Below, piece after piece: positions 33,228 to 42,128 of a DNA stretch of 46,059 bases. Below the pieces are notes generated by a model, which saw only the letters and a list, made by a program, of their open reading frames with translations, was not told the origin of the DNA and did no database searches. A program made the position numbers and the translations under genes. Source of the stretch: JAFDZW01 sp038229915 (GTDB taxonomy: Bacteria; Bacteroidota; Ignavibacteria; Palsa-1295); NCBI GenBank assembly GCA_038229915.1, contig JBBRNY010000007.1, positions 1-46,059 of the forward strand. Reading direction: 5' to 3'. The stretch's first letter is position 1. Each line of letters starts with the position of its first letter.

Positions 33228-33998
33228 TTATGTTTTCTTTCGCTTCATCTCAGAAAAAACCTTCGAGACTTTTGTTCGCGAGCGTTGCATCCCCTCAAGA
33301 TGGGTCCCGAAGAATGCCCTAAAAAGAGATTCCAAGCCGAGCTTGCATTGCTCGCTCAGTCTGAGCGCGATCGAACCTTCGATCCCATTGCGGCGCAAAA
33401 AATCTAATGCCGCAGACATTTGTGGGGTGACCATAATATAACGATCGGATTGTTGCATCGCATTGCTATTGAGATATGTCAACTCGCCACGTTCAGTATC
33501 AAAATAGATCGGCTCATCGGCGGTTTGGGTTTTTTCCATGTGGATAGCAAATCCCGAGAGTTCGCTGTATCGCAAATAGAATGCGAATAAGATCGAAGCG
33601 ATCGCCTCTGCCGAGCTTGTCGCATCCATCAACACGAGAGTACGGAATACCAGATCAAATAAAATAAAATGTTTTTCTTCGTCGTGTTGCGAGCGAATAA
33701 TGAGCTCGGCGATGTGAGTCGCCGCTTCGATATGCTCGAGATCGGCACTGATCTTCCGCAGAGGTGAAATAATTTCGGCGTTCGAAAGTAGATAGAGGTT
33801 GGTATGTTCTTTTTTATAAAAAACTATTTTTGAGCAGGAAAATGGCTCAAGTGCGGCGCCGAATTTTGATTTCTGTTGGCGTGCGCCTTTGGCAATAACA
33901 TCCACCAGCCCAAAATCTCGTGTGTATAATGTCACGATCTTGGACGTATCCCCTTGTTTGCGAGAGCGAAGAATGATAGAATCGGTTGCTACGAGCAC
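33228..33998 (-). CDS. recO: DNA repair protein RecO
   Basis: Recombination mediator of 256 residues that anneals single strands and, with RecR, loads RecA in the RecF pathway. The N-terminal OB fold begins TDSIILRSRKQGDTSKIVTLY and DFGLVDVIAKGARQ, followed by LEPFSCSKIVFYKKEHTNLYLL. An all-helical C-terminal domain includes HIEAATHIAELIIR. The Cys4 zinc finger seen in Deinococcus-type RecO is absent (the corresponding region near 160-180 has no CxxC), as in E. coli RecO. It is a single gene on the minus strand, divergent from the small lipoprotein gene across 78 bp. Confidence 0.92.
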   Translation of the reverse strand: MLVATDSIILRSRKQGDTSKIVTLYTRDFGLVDVIAKGARQQKSKFGAALEPFSCSKIVFYKKEHTNLYLLSNAEIISPLRKISADLEHIEAATHIAELIIRSQHDEEKHFILFDLVFRTLVLMDATSSAEAIASILFAFYLRYSELSGFAIHMEKTQTADEPIYFDTERGELTYLNSNAMQQSDRYIMVTPQMSAALDFLRRNGIEGSIALRLSEQCKLGLESLFRAFFGTHLEGMQRSRTKVSKVFSEMKRKKT

Positions 33999-34076
33999 AA
34001 ATCTTGTATCTTTTTGCCCTCTGAAACGTTTTATAAGAAGAATTCGCTCAGTATATTATACTAAACGTCACCAGTT

Positions 34077-34457
34077 ATGCATAAATATCTTTTTTTTGCG
34101 GCTGCACTTTTTGCAATAGGGTTGGCTGCTTGTGCACCAAATGATACTCCCGTTACACCGGTGCCAAATTCGCTTGTTGTCCGCTCAAGTGGCTTGGTTA
34201 AAGACGGCACCAAGGTTTGGGTGCTTAATCTTTCTTGCGGCTGTTCATTCCCGATGGCTGTTGTTGATGCTGATACTACTAATATCAGATACGACTTTCC
34301 TGATGTGAAAGATACCATTGCCATCCACTCAATTCGTGCCTCAGCGGCAAAAGTACTTCCATCGGGCACTTATACCGGTTGGTTGGCTTTGGTGACCGTA
34401 CCGCCAACGATCGAAACCTTCCGCGATACGCTTCGCGATACGTTGATCGTGCCATAA
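34077..34457 (+). CDS. Small lipoprotein, unknown function
   Basis: A 126-residue lipoprotein with signal MHKYLFFAAALFAIGLAAC and lipidated Cys19. The mature part is short and beta-rich (NSLVVRSSGLVKDGTKVWVL, TYTGWLALVTV) with a CGC pair near residue 55. I recognise no family. The end contains a direct repeat FRDTLRDTL. It is divergent from recO; no partner gene is adjacent. Codon use resembles the surrounding genes, and the lipobox plus ATG placement make it a convincing gene. Confidence 0.75.
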   Translation: MHKYLFFAAALFAIGLAACAPNDTPVTPVPNSLVVRSSGLVKDGTKVWVLNLSCGCSFPMAVVDADTTNIRYDFPDVKDTIAIHSIRASAAKVLPSGTYTGWLALVTVPPTIETFRDTLRDTLIVP

Positions 34458-34491
34458 AAAATAGACCACGCTTCTGAGATCGTAAAGCTCG

Positions 34492-34507
34492 GGGAAAAAT
34501 TTTTCCC
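34492..34507. repeat. Perfect 16-base palindrome
   Basis: GGGAAAAATTTTTCCC, 31 bases upstream of the candidate promoter of the polysaccharide cluster. It could be a repressor or activator site, or a weak terminator for the lipoprotein gene. Confidence 0.5.
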
Positions 34508-34537
34508 TGAAATTGAGCACCTATGTGAAATTTGTGT

Positions 34538-34545
34538 TATATTTG
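34538..34545 (+). promoter_or_regulatory. Candidate promoter of the polysaccharide cluster
   Basis: TATATTTG matches TAnnTTTG exactly, with a TTG at 34513-34515 (22 bases upstream), close to the Bacteroidota -33/-7 arrangement. Transcription would start near 34550. Confidence 0.5.
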
Positions 34546-34746
34546 TATAGAGACTTGTTGAGACCCATTGGGCTAAAACCAGTCTAACTTACTTGTTTTC
34601 ATTGTTTTACCATTCATTAAACGCTTCTTATACCATTACTTGATACTATTTTCTTAAGCAGATCATAGCCTAAGAGTCAAAAATTCCTACCCTGTGCGAA
34701 CTCGTTCGCTACGGTACTTATAGAGGAAGACTAAAGGCAAACTGCA

Positions 34747-36072
34747 ATGCATCATTACAAGAAAGTACGATCAAGCAAAATGGAACCCGCCAACAGAAGC
34801 GGCATCTATACTCAACAAGAATCACGCAGGAAGATACTCTTCCTCTGTTATCGCTTTCCCTATCCTCTAATTGGTGGAGACCGGATCAAGAGTTATCATT
34901 TGCTCAAACATTTGAGCGGTATTTGTGATGTCGATCTGATCGCCCTCAACGAATGGGATACTGGTTCCGGTGAAGCACTCGAGCACGTCCGCTCGTTTTG
35001 TCACTCGGTGACGGTCGTGCCATTTTCTAAAAATTCAGCATGGCTTCGTGTTGCGGCAAGCCTTGCGAGCAAACTTCCGATCGAGATGGCGTGGTACAAC
35101 GTCCCCGCTATGCAGAAAGCTGTTGACGTAGCCATTGCATCGAACAAATACGATGCCGTGATCTGCTTCTTTGCTCGAACAGCGGTTTATGTAAAAGATC
35201 TGACGGGCATCCCAAAAATATTGATCGCCGAAGACTCTCGCTTGCTTGCTGACGAACGGGCGACAAAAGACTTTTCGTTTTCTACTGAGTATCTCGTCCG
35301 CCGCATCGATGCGATCAAGCTGCGCCGATATGAACCCGAAACAATGAAGAAGTTTTCGGTCACGACCTTCGTCGCCCGCCCTGACGAAGAACGAGTCAAA
35401 GCGATCGACCCCGCCTTACGAACAGCACTCCTGACCAATGGGGTAGATCTTTCCTATTTTGATTATTGCAATACCGGCCGTGAGGATGCGCTGTTATTTA
35501 CGGGTCATCTAAAAATTTATCATAATGAGATGATGATCCGCCGTATCGTCGAGCGTATCTATCCGATGATCAGAGCCGAGCGACCACAAACGAAATTGTG
35601 GATCGTTGGGAAAGAGCCTGCACCGGCGATCAGAAAAATGATCGAAGCGACCGAAGGTGCCGAGCTCTTTGCTGATGTTGAAGACATCAGACCTTTTTAC
35701 CGGAAGGCAAAATTATTTATCCATCCGCAAGAAGTGGGCGCCGGAATTCAGAATAAATTATTGGAGAGTATGGCGATCGGTTGCCCGATCATTACCACCC
35801 CTGTTGGCGCATCTGGGATCGATGGCATCATCAACGGTATGCACGTGATGGTGAGCGAAACCGACGAAGAATTTGTTGCTACTGGGCTACGGCTCTTGGC
35901 GGATGATAACGAGCGCGATTGGTTGTCGCGCAACAGTCGTACGCTCATCGAGAACCGTTATTCATGGGATCATGTGTTCACATCTTTTGACGACATTATT
36001 GAAGGCTTTGTACCCGATTTCTTTTCTACGAGCATTCATCATAGCATCTCTCGTCAAGAGGCGATAACATAA
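34747..36072 (+). CDS. GT4-like glycosyltransferase
   Basis: GT-B glycosyltransferase of 441 residues acting at the cytoplasmic face of the membrane. The N-terminal acceptor domain begins KILFLCYRFPYPLIGGDRIKS near residue 29. The C-terminal nucleotide-sugar domain holds LLFTGHLKIYHNEMMIRRIV near 250, KLWIVGKEPAPAI near 285, and the GT4-like block IHPQEVGAGIQNKLLESM near 325 with GCPIITTPVGASGI after it. The N-terminal signature resembles the TIGR03087-type transferases of exopolysaccharide/exosortase loci, but no exosortase is visible here. The first 28 residues are variable; ATG 34780 is an alternative start. It is followed after one base by the phosphosugar transferase gene. Confidence 0.9.
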   Translation: MHHYKKVRSSKMEPANRSGIYTQQESRRKILFLCYRFPYPLIGGDRIKSYHLLKHLSGICDVDLIALNEWDTGSGEALEHVRSFCHSVTVVPFSKNSAWLRVAASLASKLPIEMAWYNVPAMQKAVDVAIASNKYDAVICFFARTAVYVKDLTGIPKILIAEDSRLLADERATKDFSFSTEYLVRRIDAIKLRRYEPETMKKFSVTTFVARPDEERVKAIDPALRTALLTNGVDLSYFDYCNTGREDALLFTGHLKIYHNEMMIRRIVERIYPMIRAERPQTKLWIVGKEPAPAIRKMIEATEGAELFADVEDIRPFYRKAKLFIHPQEVGAGIQNKLLESMAIGCPIITTPVGASGIDGIINGMHVMVSETDEEFVATGLRLLADDNERDWLSRNSRTLIENRYSWDHVFTSFDDIIEGFVPDFFSTSIHHSISRQEAIT

Positions 36073-36073
36073 T

Positions 36074-37519
36074 ATGGTACAAATAGCATCTTCGCCACAA
36101 ACCAAGAATCGCACGCAGATGATGCGGCTGTTGACACTCGGTGTCGATCTTGCCGTGCTCAATATGTCGTTCCAACTTGCGTTTCTTATCCGATTTTCAA
36201 TGTTCTTTTTTCAGGCGCCGTACTTGCTCGAAGGCGCACCGAGTGGGATCTATGTTCCGCTTGAAGTGTATATCAGCGGTGCATGGTTGTTGATCTCGCT
36301 CTCGGCACGTCTCTATACAAAAACACAAAACCGCCCAGCGGGTCGTTTTGCCGATCTCCTAAAAGTATGCGGCTTGCTCGCGACAGCTGTATTACTATTC
36401 ATCGTCGCCCAAGGCGGATATAATTTTTATTCTCGCGGTTTTCTATTATATTTCTTTTTGTTCTCGTCGTTTGGTTTGATATTGTTTCGAGTCATCATCA
36501 GTTCGACGTTTGGTTTGATGCGCTCATCCGAATTTAATCGCAGAGATATACTTATTATCGGTGCCGGCAAAACGGGCGAAAAGTTTTATCATACGGTCAC
36601 CAACAACCCAACCTATGGCTATCATGTCATCGGTTTTCTTGATGACAACGGTATCAATAGCCATGTTCGCCCAATGATCCTCGGCAAACTCGGCGACCTT
36701 GCTCGCATCACCGAAGGGAGTTTGGTCGATGAGGTCGTGATAGCGTTGCCAAAGGCAACCGAAGAGACTATCGCAGAACTTGTCACACAATGCGAAGACA
36801 AATGCATTCGTGTAAACGTGATACCGAATGACTATGCCGCGTTCGAAGGTAAGCGCGTGATCGAAGAAGTCGGGGAGTTTTCTCTGGTTCGGATGCGTGA
36901 AGCACCGCTCGATCTTTCGACCAACAAAATGCTCAAACGCATTTTTGATGTCGCGTTCAGTATTTTTATTTTATTGGTGGTGTTCCCGCCAGTGTTTATT
37001 GTGAGCGCGATCTTAATAAAGTTTTCATCAAAAGGCACGATCTTTTTCAAACAACTTCGCACCGGAGAAGACGGACAACCTTTCGTCTGTTTCAAATTTA
37101 GAACGATGCGCGATCTCGGTCGAGACCTTGCTGATTCGCTTCAGGCAGTGCCCGGCGACCCGCGTCTAACTTGGATTGGTTCGTTGCTTCGCCGAACAAA
37201 TCTTGATGAACTTCCGCAGTTTTGGAATGTCCTCAAAGGTGAAATGTCTGTCGTTGGTCCGCGTCCGCATATGCTCAAGCATACAGAGGACTATCGCAAG
37301 ATCATCGGAAATTATATGGTACGTCATTTTGTGAAACCTGGCGTTACAGGCTGGGCCCAGATCAACGGACTTCGTGGGGCGACCGATACACCAGGGAAGA
37401 TGGAACGCCGAGTGAAGTTTGACGTAAATTACATTGAGAATTGGTCGTTCATTTTTGATCTGACGATCATCGGCAAAACGATCATCACGATGCTCGAAGG
37501 AGATAAAAACGCATATTGA
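36074..37519 (+). CDS. Polyprenyl-phosphate sugar-phosphate transferase (WcaJ/WbaP-like)
   Basis: Initiating enzyme of surface polysaccharide synthesis: moves a sugar-1-phosphate from a nucleotide sugar to undecaprenyl phosphate. The 481 residues hold four N-terminal membrane helices (about 18-155), a Rossmann-like domain (ILIIGAGKTGEKF near 158), a reentrant helix near 290-310 and the catalytic domain. Motifs there are FFKQLRTGEDGQPFVCFKFRTM, TNLDELPQFWNVLKGEMSVVG, PRPHM and KPGVTGWAQINGLRG, including the Asp-Glu pair of the family. The sugar is not decided by the sequence. It is translationally coupled to the HAD gene (TGATG overlap). Confidence 0.95.
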   Translation: MVQIASSPQTKNRTQMMRLLTLGVDLAVLNMSFQLAFLIRFSMFFFQAPYLLEGAPSGIYVPLEVYISGAWLLISLSARLYTKTQNRPAGRFADLLKVCGLLATAVLLFIVAQGGYNFYSRGFLLYFFLFSSFGLILFRVIISSTFGLMRSSEFNRRDILIIGAGKTGEKFYHTVTNNPTYGYHVIGFLDDNGINSHVRPMILGKLGDLARITEGSLVDEVVIALPKATEETIAELVTQCEDKCIRVNVIPNDYAAFEGKRVIEEVGEFSLVRMREAPLDLSTNKMLKRIFDVAFSIFILLVVFPPVFIVSAILIKFSSKGTIFFKQLRTGEDGQPFVCFKFRTMRDLGRDLADSLQAVPGDPRLTWIGSLLRRTNLDELPQFWNVLKGEMSVVGPRPHMLKHTEDYRKIIGNYMVRHFVKPGVTGWAQINGLRGATDTPGKMERRVKFDVNYIENWSFIFDLTIIGKTIITMLEGDKNAY

Positions 37520-38040
37520 TGGAGCAAACGAAAGCAGTTTTTTTTGATCGTGACGGTGTAGTCAATACCCGATTCCTCGGCAATTATGTCACGAAATGGA
37601 GTGAGTTTGAATTCCTTCCTGAGTTGGGCAACGATCTCAGATCTGTTAAAGCGAAAGGCTATCTCGCGATCATCATCACCAATCAGCGCGGAGTTGGCGC
37701 CGGCAAAATGACTCAAGAAGATCTGGACACTGTTCACTCCCAGATGCAAGAGCATTTGAAAGCAAATTTTGGCGTAGTGTTCGATGATATTTACGCTTGT
37801 ACTGATGCTGATACATTGTCAGAGCGCCGCAAGCCTTCGGCCGCAATGCTATTAGAAGCGCAAACAAAGTGGAATATTGATCTGAGTAAAAGTTGGTTCG
37901 TCGGCGATGCACCCACCGACATTGAAGCCGGAACACGTGCCGGAACAAAGACAGCATTCCTACTAAATAAACACGAAACCGCCCCCGAAACTGCCACGAT
38001 CTGCATCAACACCCTTGCCGAAATACTCCCGTATTTGTGA
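37519..38040 (+). CDS. HAD-IIIA phosphatase, GmhB/HisB-like
   Basis: Cytosolic phosphatase of 173 residues. HAD motifs are FFDRDGVVN (the DxD nucleophile pair) near residue 8, IIITNQRGVGAG (Thr of motif II) near 50, RRKPS (Lys of motif III) near 108 and FVGDAPTDIEAG (motif IV) near 130. The closest family is D-glycero-D-manno-heptose 1,7-bisphosphate phosphatase, but the usual zinc loop is reduced: only one Cys (YACTDADT) remains where GmhB has a Cys-His cluster. It could therefore act on another sugar phosphate. I chose ATG 37519, which overlaps the upstream stop, over TTG 37516. Position in the polysaccharide cluster suggests it feeds nucleotide-sugar synthesis. Confidence 0.88.
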   Translation: MEQTKAVFFDRDGVVNTRFLGNYVTKWSEFEFLPELGNDLRSVKAKGYLAIIITNQRGVGAGKMTQEDLDTVHSQMQEHLKANFGVVFDDIYACTDADTLSERRKPSAAMLLEAQTKWNIDLSKSWFVGDAPTDIEAGTRAGTKTAFLLNKHETAPETATICINTLAEILPYL

Positions 38041-38068
38041 TCGCGGCAACTTCTCGGTGATTAATTCG

Positions 38069-38076
38069 TAAATTTG
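38069..38076 (+). promoter_or_regulatory. TAnnTTTG promoter-like element
   Basis: TAAATTTG, 33 bases before the TTG start of the large TPR gene. It would give a leader of about 25 bases and suggests the TPR gene can be transcribed separately from the polysaccharide genes. Confidence 0.4.
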
Positions 38077-38108
38077 CATATTCATTTTTCGCTTATCTAA
38101 AAAAGCCA

Positions 38109-41100
38109 TTGCGAACTGTTGCTTGTATTCTGTTCTTTTTCTGCGTATGCACAAGCATCACGTTTGCCCAAGCCCCCAAAGGCTCAAGCGTATTCTCTTC
38201 TAAGGCATCGGTAGTTCTTACCGGTGAAGACGATCCGTTTCAAAATGCTGAACCTCCGACACTCACACTGATCGGGAGTCAAAAAATACTCCATAGACTT
38301 GAAGATGCAGATCAGAATGAACTTGCTAACGCATTTGTAAATAATATTTCCCTTGAGCTTTTTGATAGAGAGCATCTTGACGGGGGGATACAATTATTGC
38401 GCGCAGCACTCGAACAGAGTCCAAGACCCGGCCATTCTGCCGAGACACAGTTGTTGCTTGTTCTTGAAATTTTATCAAATTCTAATCGGACTCTCGAAGC
38501 ACTTGAACAAGCGGCGAATGAATTTGAGAAAATCTCGAGTGATGAATTATCAGGTGAACCCACCATCAAAGCAGAATATTTTTTCTGGTACGCCGAGACC
38601 CTTCGTGCTCTCGACCATCAACGTAAAGCACTTGTGTATTATGATAGCGTGTTGTCATTGCCGATCGAACAAGAGCTAATAGCAAACTCCCGTTTTCGTA
38701 AAGCAGAGCTGCTCGAAGAAATATTGCAGTTCGAAGAAGCCAGACGAACGTATGACACGCTTGTCAATTCGATCGTGCCCTCGCCATTAAGGTTGCTTGC
38801 AACATTTCGCGCCGCATCACTTCTGCGCTCACAAGGGAAGTATGCCGCGATGCAGAATGCAGTACGGCAGATCAAAACATATCTTGCGGATACAACTTTT
38901 TCTTCGAGAAGGACGTACATCGAAGAACGTAGCAATCATTCTCCGTTTGTTTCTTTGTTGCGAGATCCATCGCTTCGCAACAGAAGGATCATCGGGGAGA
39001 GAACAATAGATATTGACTCTAATAATACTATTATCACCCCTCATTATCCTTGGGTGTATTATTATCTTTTGCAAGCTTCGGCATACTCCGGCTCGAATAA
39101 TTATGATTCTGCGCTCTATAGTTTACAACAAGCCGACAGTGTTCTTGCAATCACCGATTCAATAGAAATCGTTAGCGACCTATCACAGCGAATATATTTG
39201 AATCACCTGATCGAGTTCGAACGCGGATGGGCTGAGCTTTCAAAAAATGATAACCTTTCTGCCGCAAAAATATTTATTGCTCTGAGCAAAAATGATAGCT
39301 CTTCGCACATCAACAATTCGTCTACGCAAACATCGCACGGGCTAACCGGGACATTCTATAATGAGCGAACAAACAACAATGCCACTCCAACGGCAAGCAT
39401 TCGTCGGGCAAGAGCTATCTATGATGACATCCCAGCTCGTGCAAAATTTTACGCAGGGATAGCGCTCTTCCGTGCAGGGAAAACCGGCGAGGCACGAGAT
39501 ATACTGACAGTGCTTTCGCAAGATGAATCTGCTATTTATTCTGATAAAGCTCGTTATCATCTTGCGCTGGTCGAGTTTACGAGCAAACAAATGATCCAGG
39601 CAGAGGGCTTGCTCGAGCCGATCGCTCATTATCGCACACAGTCTGGCATTTATGCCGCGATGTTGTTGGGTGATATTAATTATCGAAGAAATAATTTTCC
39701 GAAAGCAGCAGAATATTTTGCATTTGCACTTGCAAATTTATCAACTGAAGATACTGCACTAATTGCCGTGGCGTCGCTCGAGCGCGGACTTGCTCTGGTC
39801 CCGCTAAATGTTTGGACAGAAGTAATGCGCGACTTAAGACGATTTGTTGATCTCTCGGCGCCTGGCGCTCTGGGTCTCGATGAGGGATTGTTTTGGCTCG
39901 GAAGAGCGTATCTCCGAAACGACAGTACCGAACAAGCTCGATTGATCTTTCAGCGTCTCTTAAAAGAATTTCCGAATAACGACCGTCAGATCGACGCAGA
40001 GTATGGTTATGCGTGGGCGCTATTTCGCAATGGTAACTATCCGCAAGCTGATAGATCATTCGAACGAGTAATGAAACTTGACTCGATCAGTCGGTATGCT
40101 TACGATGCGCTCTCGCGACGGGGCGACGCGCAATATGCGGCATCAAATATTCAAAAGGCGGTGAAGATCTATAATCAGGCGGTCGATCGCCCGACGTTCG
40201 ATAATTATCGCACCGAACGGTCGATGTACCAACTTGGTGTGCTACGGATGAAAGCAGACTCAGCGCGATCGGCAATAAACGCTTTTAACTATATCATCAA
40301 TAAACTTCCGAACTCCGATCTGCTCGATCGTTGCTACTACAATATTGCGGTCGCATCGTTTGCTATCAAACAACCCGACCGTGCGAACGAGGCCATCAAT
40401 ACGATATTAAAAAAATATAAAACATCGGTCTATGCTCCGAAGAGTGCATATTTACTCGCCGCAGAGCATGAACGAGAAGGTGATTACAAAGACGCTTATC
40501 AGGCATACCGAAAAGTGATTAGTGGCTACCCGAATGCACAAGAATTTCGTTTGTCTCTGTTCGGAGCTATCAATTCACTCGTGGCGCTGAAGCGTAGTCA
40601 CGATGCCATTACATTGGCGGATTCATTCTATCAGAAATACTCAAGTGCGACGTTCGCATCACAATTACTCTATCGCAAAGGCGAGATCGAGTTTGCCTCG
40701 AATGACTTCGAGCGTGCAAAAAAAACATTTGAGCAATTCACAAAGAAATTCGCAGATGACACGCTCTATCAATTTTCACGTTTGATGACGGCGAAGAGTA
40801 TCCTTGCCGGGAAAGGATCGCAAGAAACAGCGAAAGAAATATTTCTTGACATTGCAGAAAAAAATAGCTCTTCTGATGCCGCGCCATTCGCTTATTTCGA
40901 ACTTGCTCGTCTTGCAAAGAAAAATACTTCAGGCGAAGCCCCCAAATATTATACCTCAGCGTTCGATTTTCGTTATTATTCATCTGACGCGGCACCGCAG
41001 GCAATGTTTGAGTATGGAAAATATTTGAATGATGAACTTGGCAAGACCGACTCGGCTTTTGTCATCTTTGATGATCTTACCAAACGCTATTTAATAGAAA

Positions 41101-41513
41101 CATCGGTCGGGGCAAAAGCGCAAATGCAAAACATTGCTATCTTGCTCGACAAAGGCAAGCGAGCCGAAGCAATGACGAGATTGCAAAAAGTTGCCGGCGC
41201 TCATTCGGGGGATGCGCTCGGTGCGGAGTCGTCGCTTCAACTCGCAGATCTTATTTATCAAAGCGGTTCATTCAAAAAAGCACTCGACATCTATGACCAT
41301 CTCCGCGAGACAGAATCACTGAGTAGCGATCAGCTTGGCAGAGCTTATCTTGGCTCGGCACATAGTTATATAAAACTTTCAGAAAAAAAGAAAGCGATCA
41401 TACTCTTACATAGAGTAGTGTCGATGCGCGGGGTTTCAAGCTCTTCTAAATCGGAGGCGCAAACATTATTGCAAACTCTTTCTCCGGCGAAGAAAGCGAA
41501 GAAACATAAATAG
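38109..41513 (+). CDS. Large exported tetratricopeptide-repeat protein
   Basis: An exported protein of 1134 residues made almost entirely of TPR-like helix pairs. The start is TTG, since there is no ATG before the hydrophobic signal sequence (RTVACILFFFCVCTSITFAQ) and the frame closes at a TGA at 38058. TPR signatures recur, for example ARAKFYAGIALFRAGKTGEA near 440, LDEGLFWLGRAYLRNDSTEQ near 590, AEYGYAWALFRNGNYPQADR near 630 and AYLGSAHSYIKLSEKKKAI near 1080. There is no barrel, lipobox or sorting domain; the C-terminus is basic (AKKAKKHK). It probably acts as a periplasmic scaffold. Being just downstream of the polysaccharide genes, it may help export, as TPR proteins do in other polysaccharide systems, but this is inference. 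Length is unusual. Confidence 0.85.
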   Translation: MRTVACILFFFCVCTSITFAQAPKGSSVFSSKASVVLTGEDDPFQNAEPPTLTLIGSQKILHRLEDADQNELANAFVNNISLELFDREHLDGGIQLLRAALEQSPRPGHSAETQLLLVLEILSNSNRTLEALEQAANEFEKISSDELSGEPTIKAEYFFWYAETLRALDHQRKALVYYDSVLSLPIEQELIANSRFRKAELLEEILQFEEARRTYDTLVNSIVPSPLRLLATFRAASLLRSQGKYAAMQNAVRQIKTYLADTTFSSRRTYIEERSNHSPFVSLLRDPSLRNRRIIGERTIDIDSNNTIITPHYPWVYYYLLQASAYSGSNNYDSALYSLQQADSVLAITDSIEIVSDLSQRIYLNHLIEFERGWAELSKNDNLSAAKIFIALSKNDSSSHINNSSTQTSHGLTGTFYNERTNNNATPTASIRRARAIYDDIPARAKFYAGIALFRAGKTGEARDILTVLSQDESAIYSDKARYHLALVEFTSKQMIQAEGLLEPIAHYRTQSGIYAAMLLGDINYRRNNFPKAAEYFAFALANLSTEDTALIAVASLERGLALVPLNVWTEVMRDLRRFVDLSAPGALGLDEGLFWLGRAYLRNDSTEQARLIFQRLLKEFPNNDRQIDAEYGYAWALFRNGNYPQADRSFERVMKLDSISRYAYDALSRRGDAQYAASNIQKAVKIYNQAVDRPTFDNYRTERSMYQLGVLRMKADSARSAINAFNYIINKLPNSDLLDRCYYNIAVASFAIKQPDRANEAINTILKKYKTSVYAPKSAYLLAAEHEREGDYKDAYQAYRKVISGYPNAQEFRLSLFGAINSLVALKRSHDAITLADSFYQKYSSATFASQLLYRKGEIEFASNDFERAKKTFEQFTKKFADDTLYQFSRLMTAKSILAGKGSQETAKEIFLDIAEKNSSSDAAPFAYFELARLAKKNTSGEAPKYYTSAFDFRYYSSDAAPQAMFEYGKYLNDELGKTDSAFVIFDDLTKRYLIETSVGAKAQMQNIAILLDKGKRAEAMTRLQKVAGAHSGDALGAESSLQLADLIYQSGSFKKALDIYDHLRETESLSSDQLGRAYLGSAHSYIKLSEKKKAIILLHRVVSMRGVSSSSKSEAQTLLQTLSPAKKAKKHK

Positions 41514-41554
41514 AGGAAAGCTGAGAGTTTTAATAAAGTATAAAGCATAAAAAA

Positions 41555-41580
41555 AGTCCTCTTCGCAGAGGACTTTTTTT
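41555..41580. terminator. Bidirectional terminator
   Basis: Eight-bp stem AGTCCTCT/AGAGGACT with TCGC loop, A-run before and T7 after, between the convergent TPR and DinB-like genes. Confidence 0.9.
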
Positions 41581-41600
41581 ATTTTATTCAATTAGGACGA

Positions 41601-42116
41601 TTATGCTTTCTTTGTTGTATCAACCCCACGCCATGCATTGCTTGTGCCGATCTCGGCGCCATTAAGCTTTGCATAAAGAAATAACTGCATCCGATATCCA
41701 GTGAGATATTTTGAAGAGTTATTTAGGAGTGCATGAAGAAGGGTTACTTCTTCGCCCCATGGTTGCAAGGTCTTGCGATTGAAGAGATCTTCATCGGTGA
41801 TGGTCGCGAATTGCTGAGTAATGATCGTCTTTTGTTTTTCGATCAATCCTGGAATGTCGCTTGGCTTCGCCTCTTTTGCATTGGCGCCGGCTGCACGAAG
41901 TTCCTTGACATTCTCAGGGGTAAATCCGCCTTTGATATACAACTCAACTCCCGCACCTCCGATGAACGCAAGGTACTGGAGTAGCTCCGTTGTCGAGCGC
42001 ATATTTTCTTTCGGTTTCCAATCCCAAACATCGTCTCCAATTTTCGTATAGAGATGTTGGCATAGATCGAGATCGTGAAGCATTGCTGCTTGTAGATATT
42101 CTTTTGTACTATTCAT
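41601..42116 (-). CDS. DinB-like (YfiT) family protein
   Basis: Four-helix-bundle protein of 171 residues in the DinB/YfiT superfamily of putative metal-dependent enzymes. Landmarks are DLDLCQHLYTKIGDDVWDWKP near residue 15, the STTELLQYLAFIGGAG helix near 41, LLHALLNNSSKYLTGYRMQLF near 125 and the YAKLNGAEIGTSN tail, which is common in this subgroup. The three His that bind metal in active members are only partly present, so catalysis is doubtful. It lies 12 bases after the solute-binding protein gene on the same strand and is probably co-transcribed with it. Confidence 0.82.
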   Translation of the reverse strand: MNSTKEYLQAAMLHDLDLCQHLYTKIGDDVWDWKPKENMRSTTELLQYLAFIGGAGVELYIKGGFTPENVKELRAAGANAKEAKPSDIPGLIEKQKTIITQQFATITDEDLFNRKTLQPWGEEVTLLHALLNNSSKYLTGYRMQLFLYAKLNGAEIGTSNAWRGVDTTKKA

Positions 42117-42128
42117 ACGTTCAGATTC

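Larger units (their letters stand above)
34458..34746. other. 289-bp regulatory gap before the polysaccharide cluster
   Basis: No gene found. It contains a 16-base perfect inverted repeat, a TAnnTTTG promoter-like element, and about 195 bases of untranslated leader before the first glycosyltransferase ATG. The leader shows no obvious strong hairpin or known riboswitch. Confidence 0.5.

Noticed and set aside
32883..33407. Short frames around the recO 3' end and the recO-M24 gap
   Set aside because: They run across a terminator or antisense to recO and have no conserved features.
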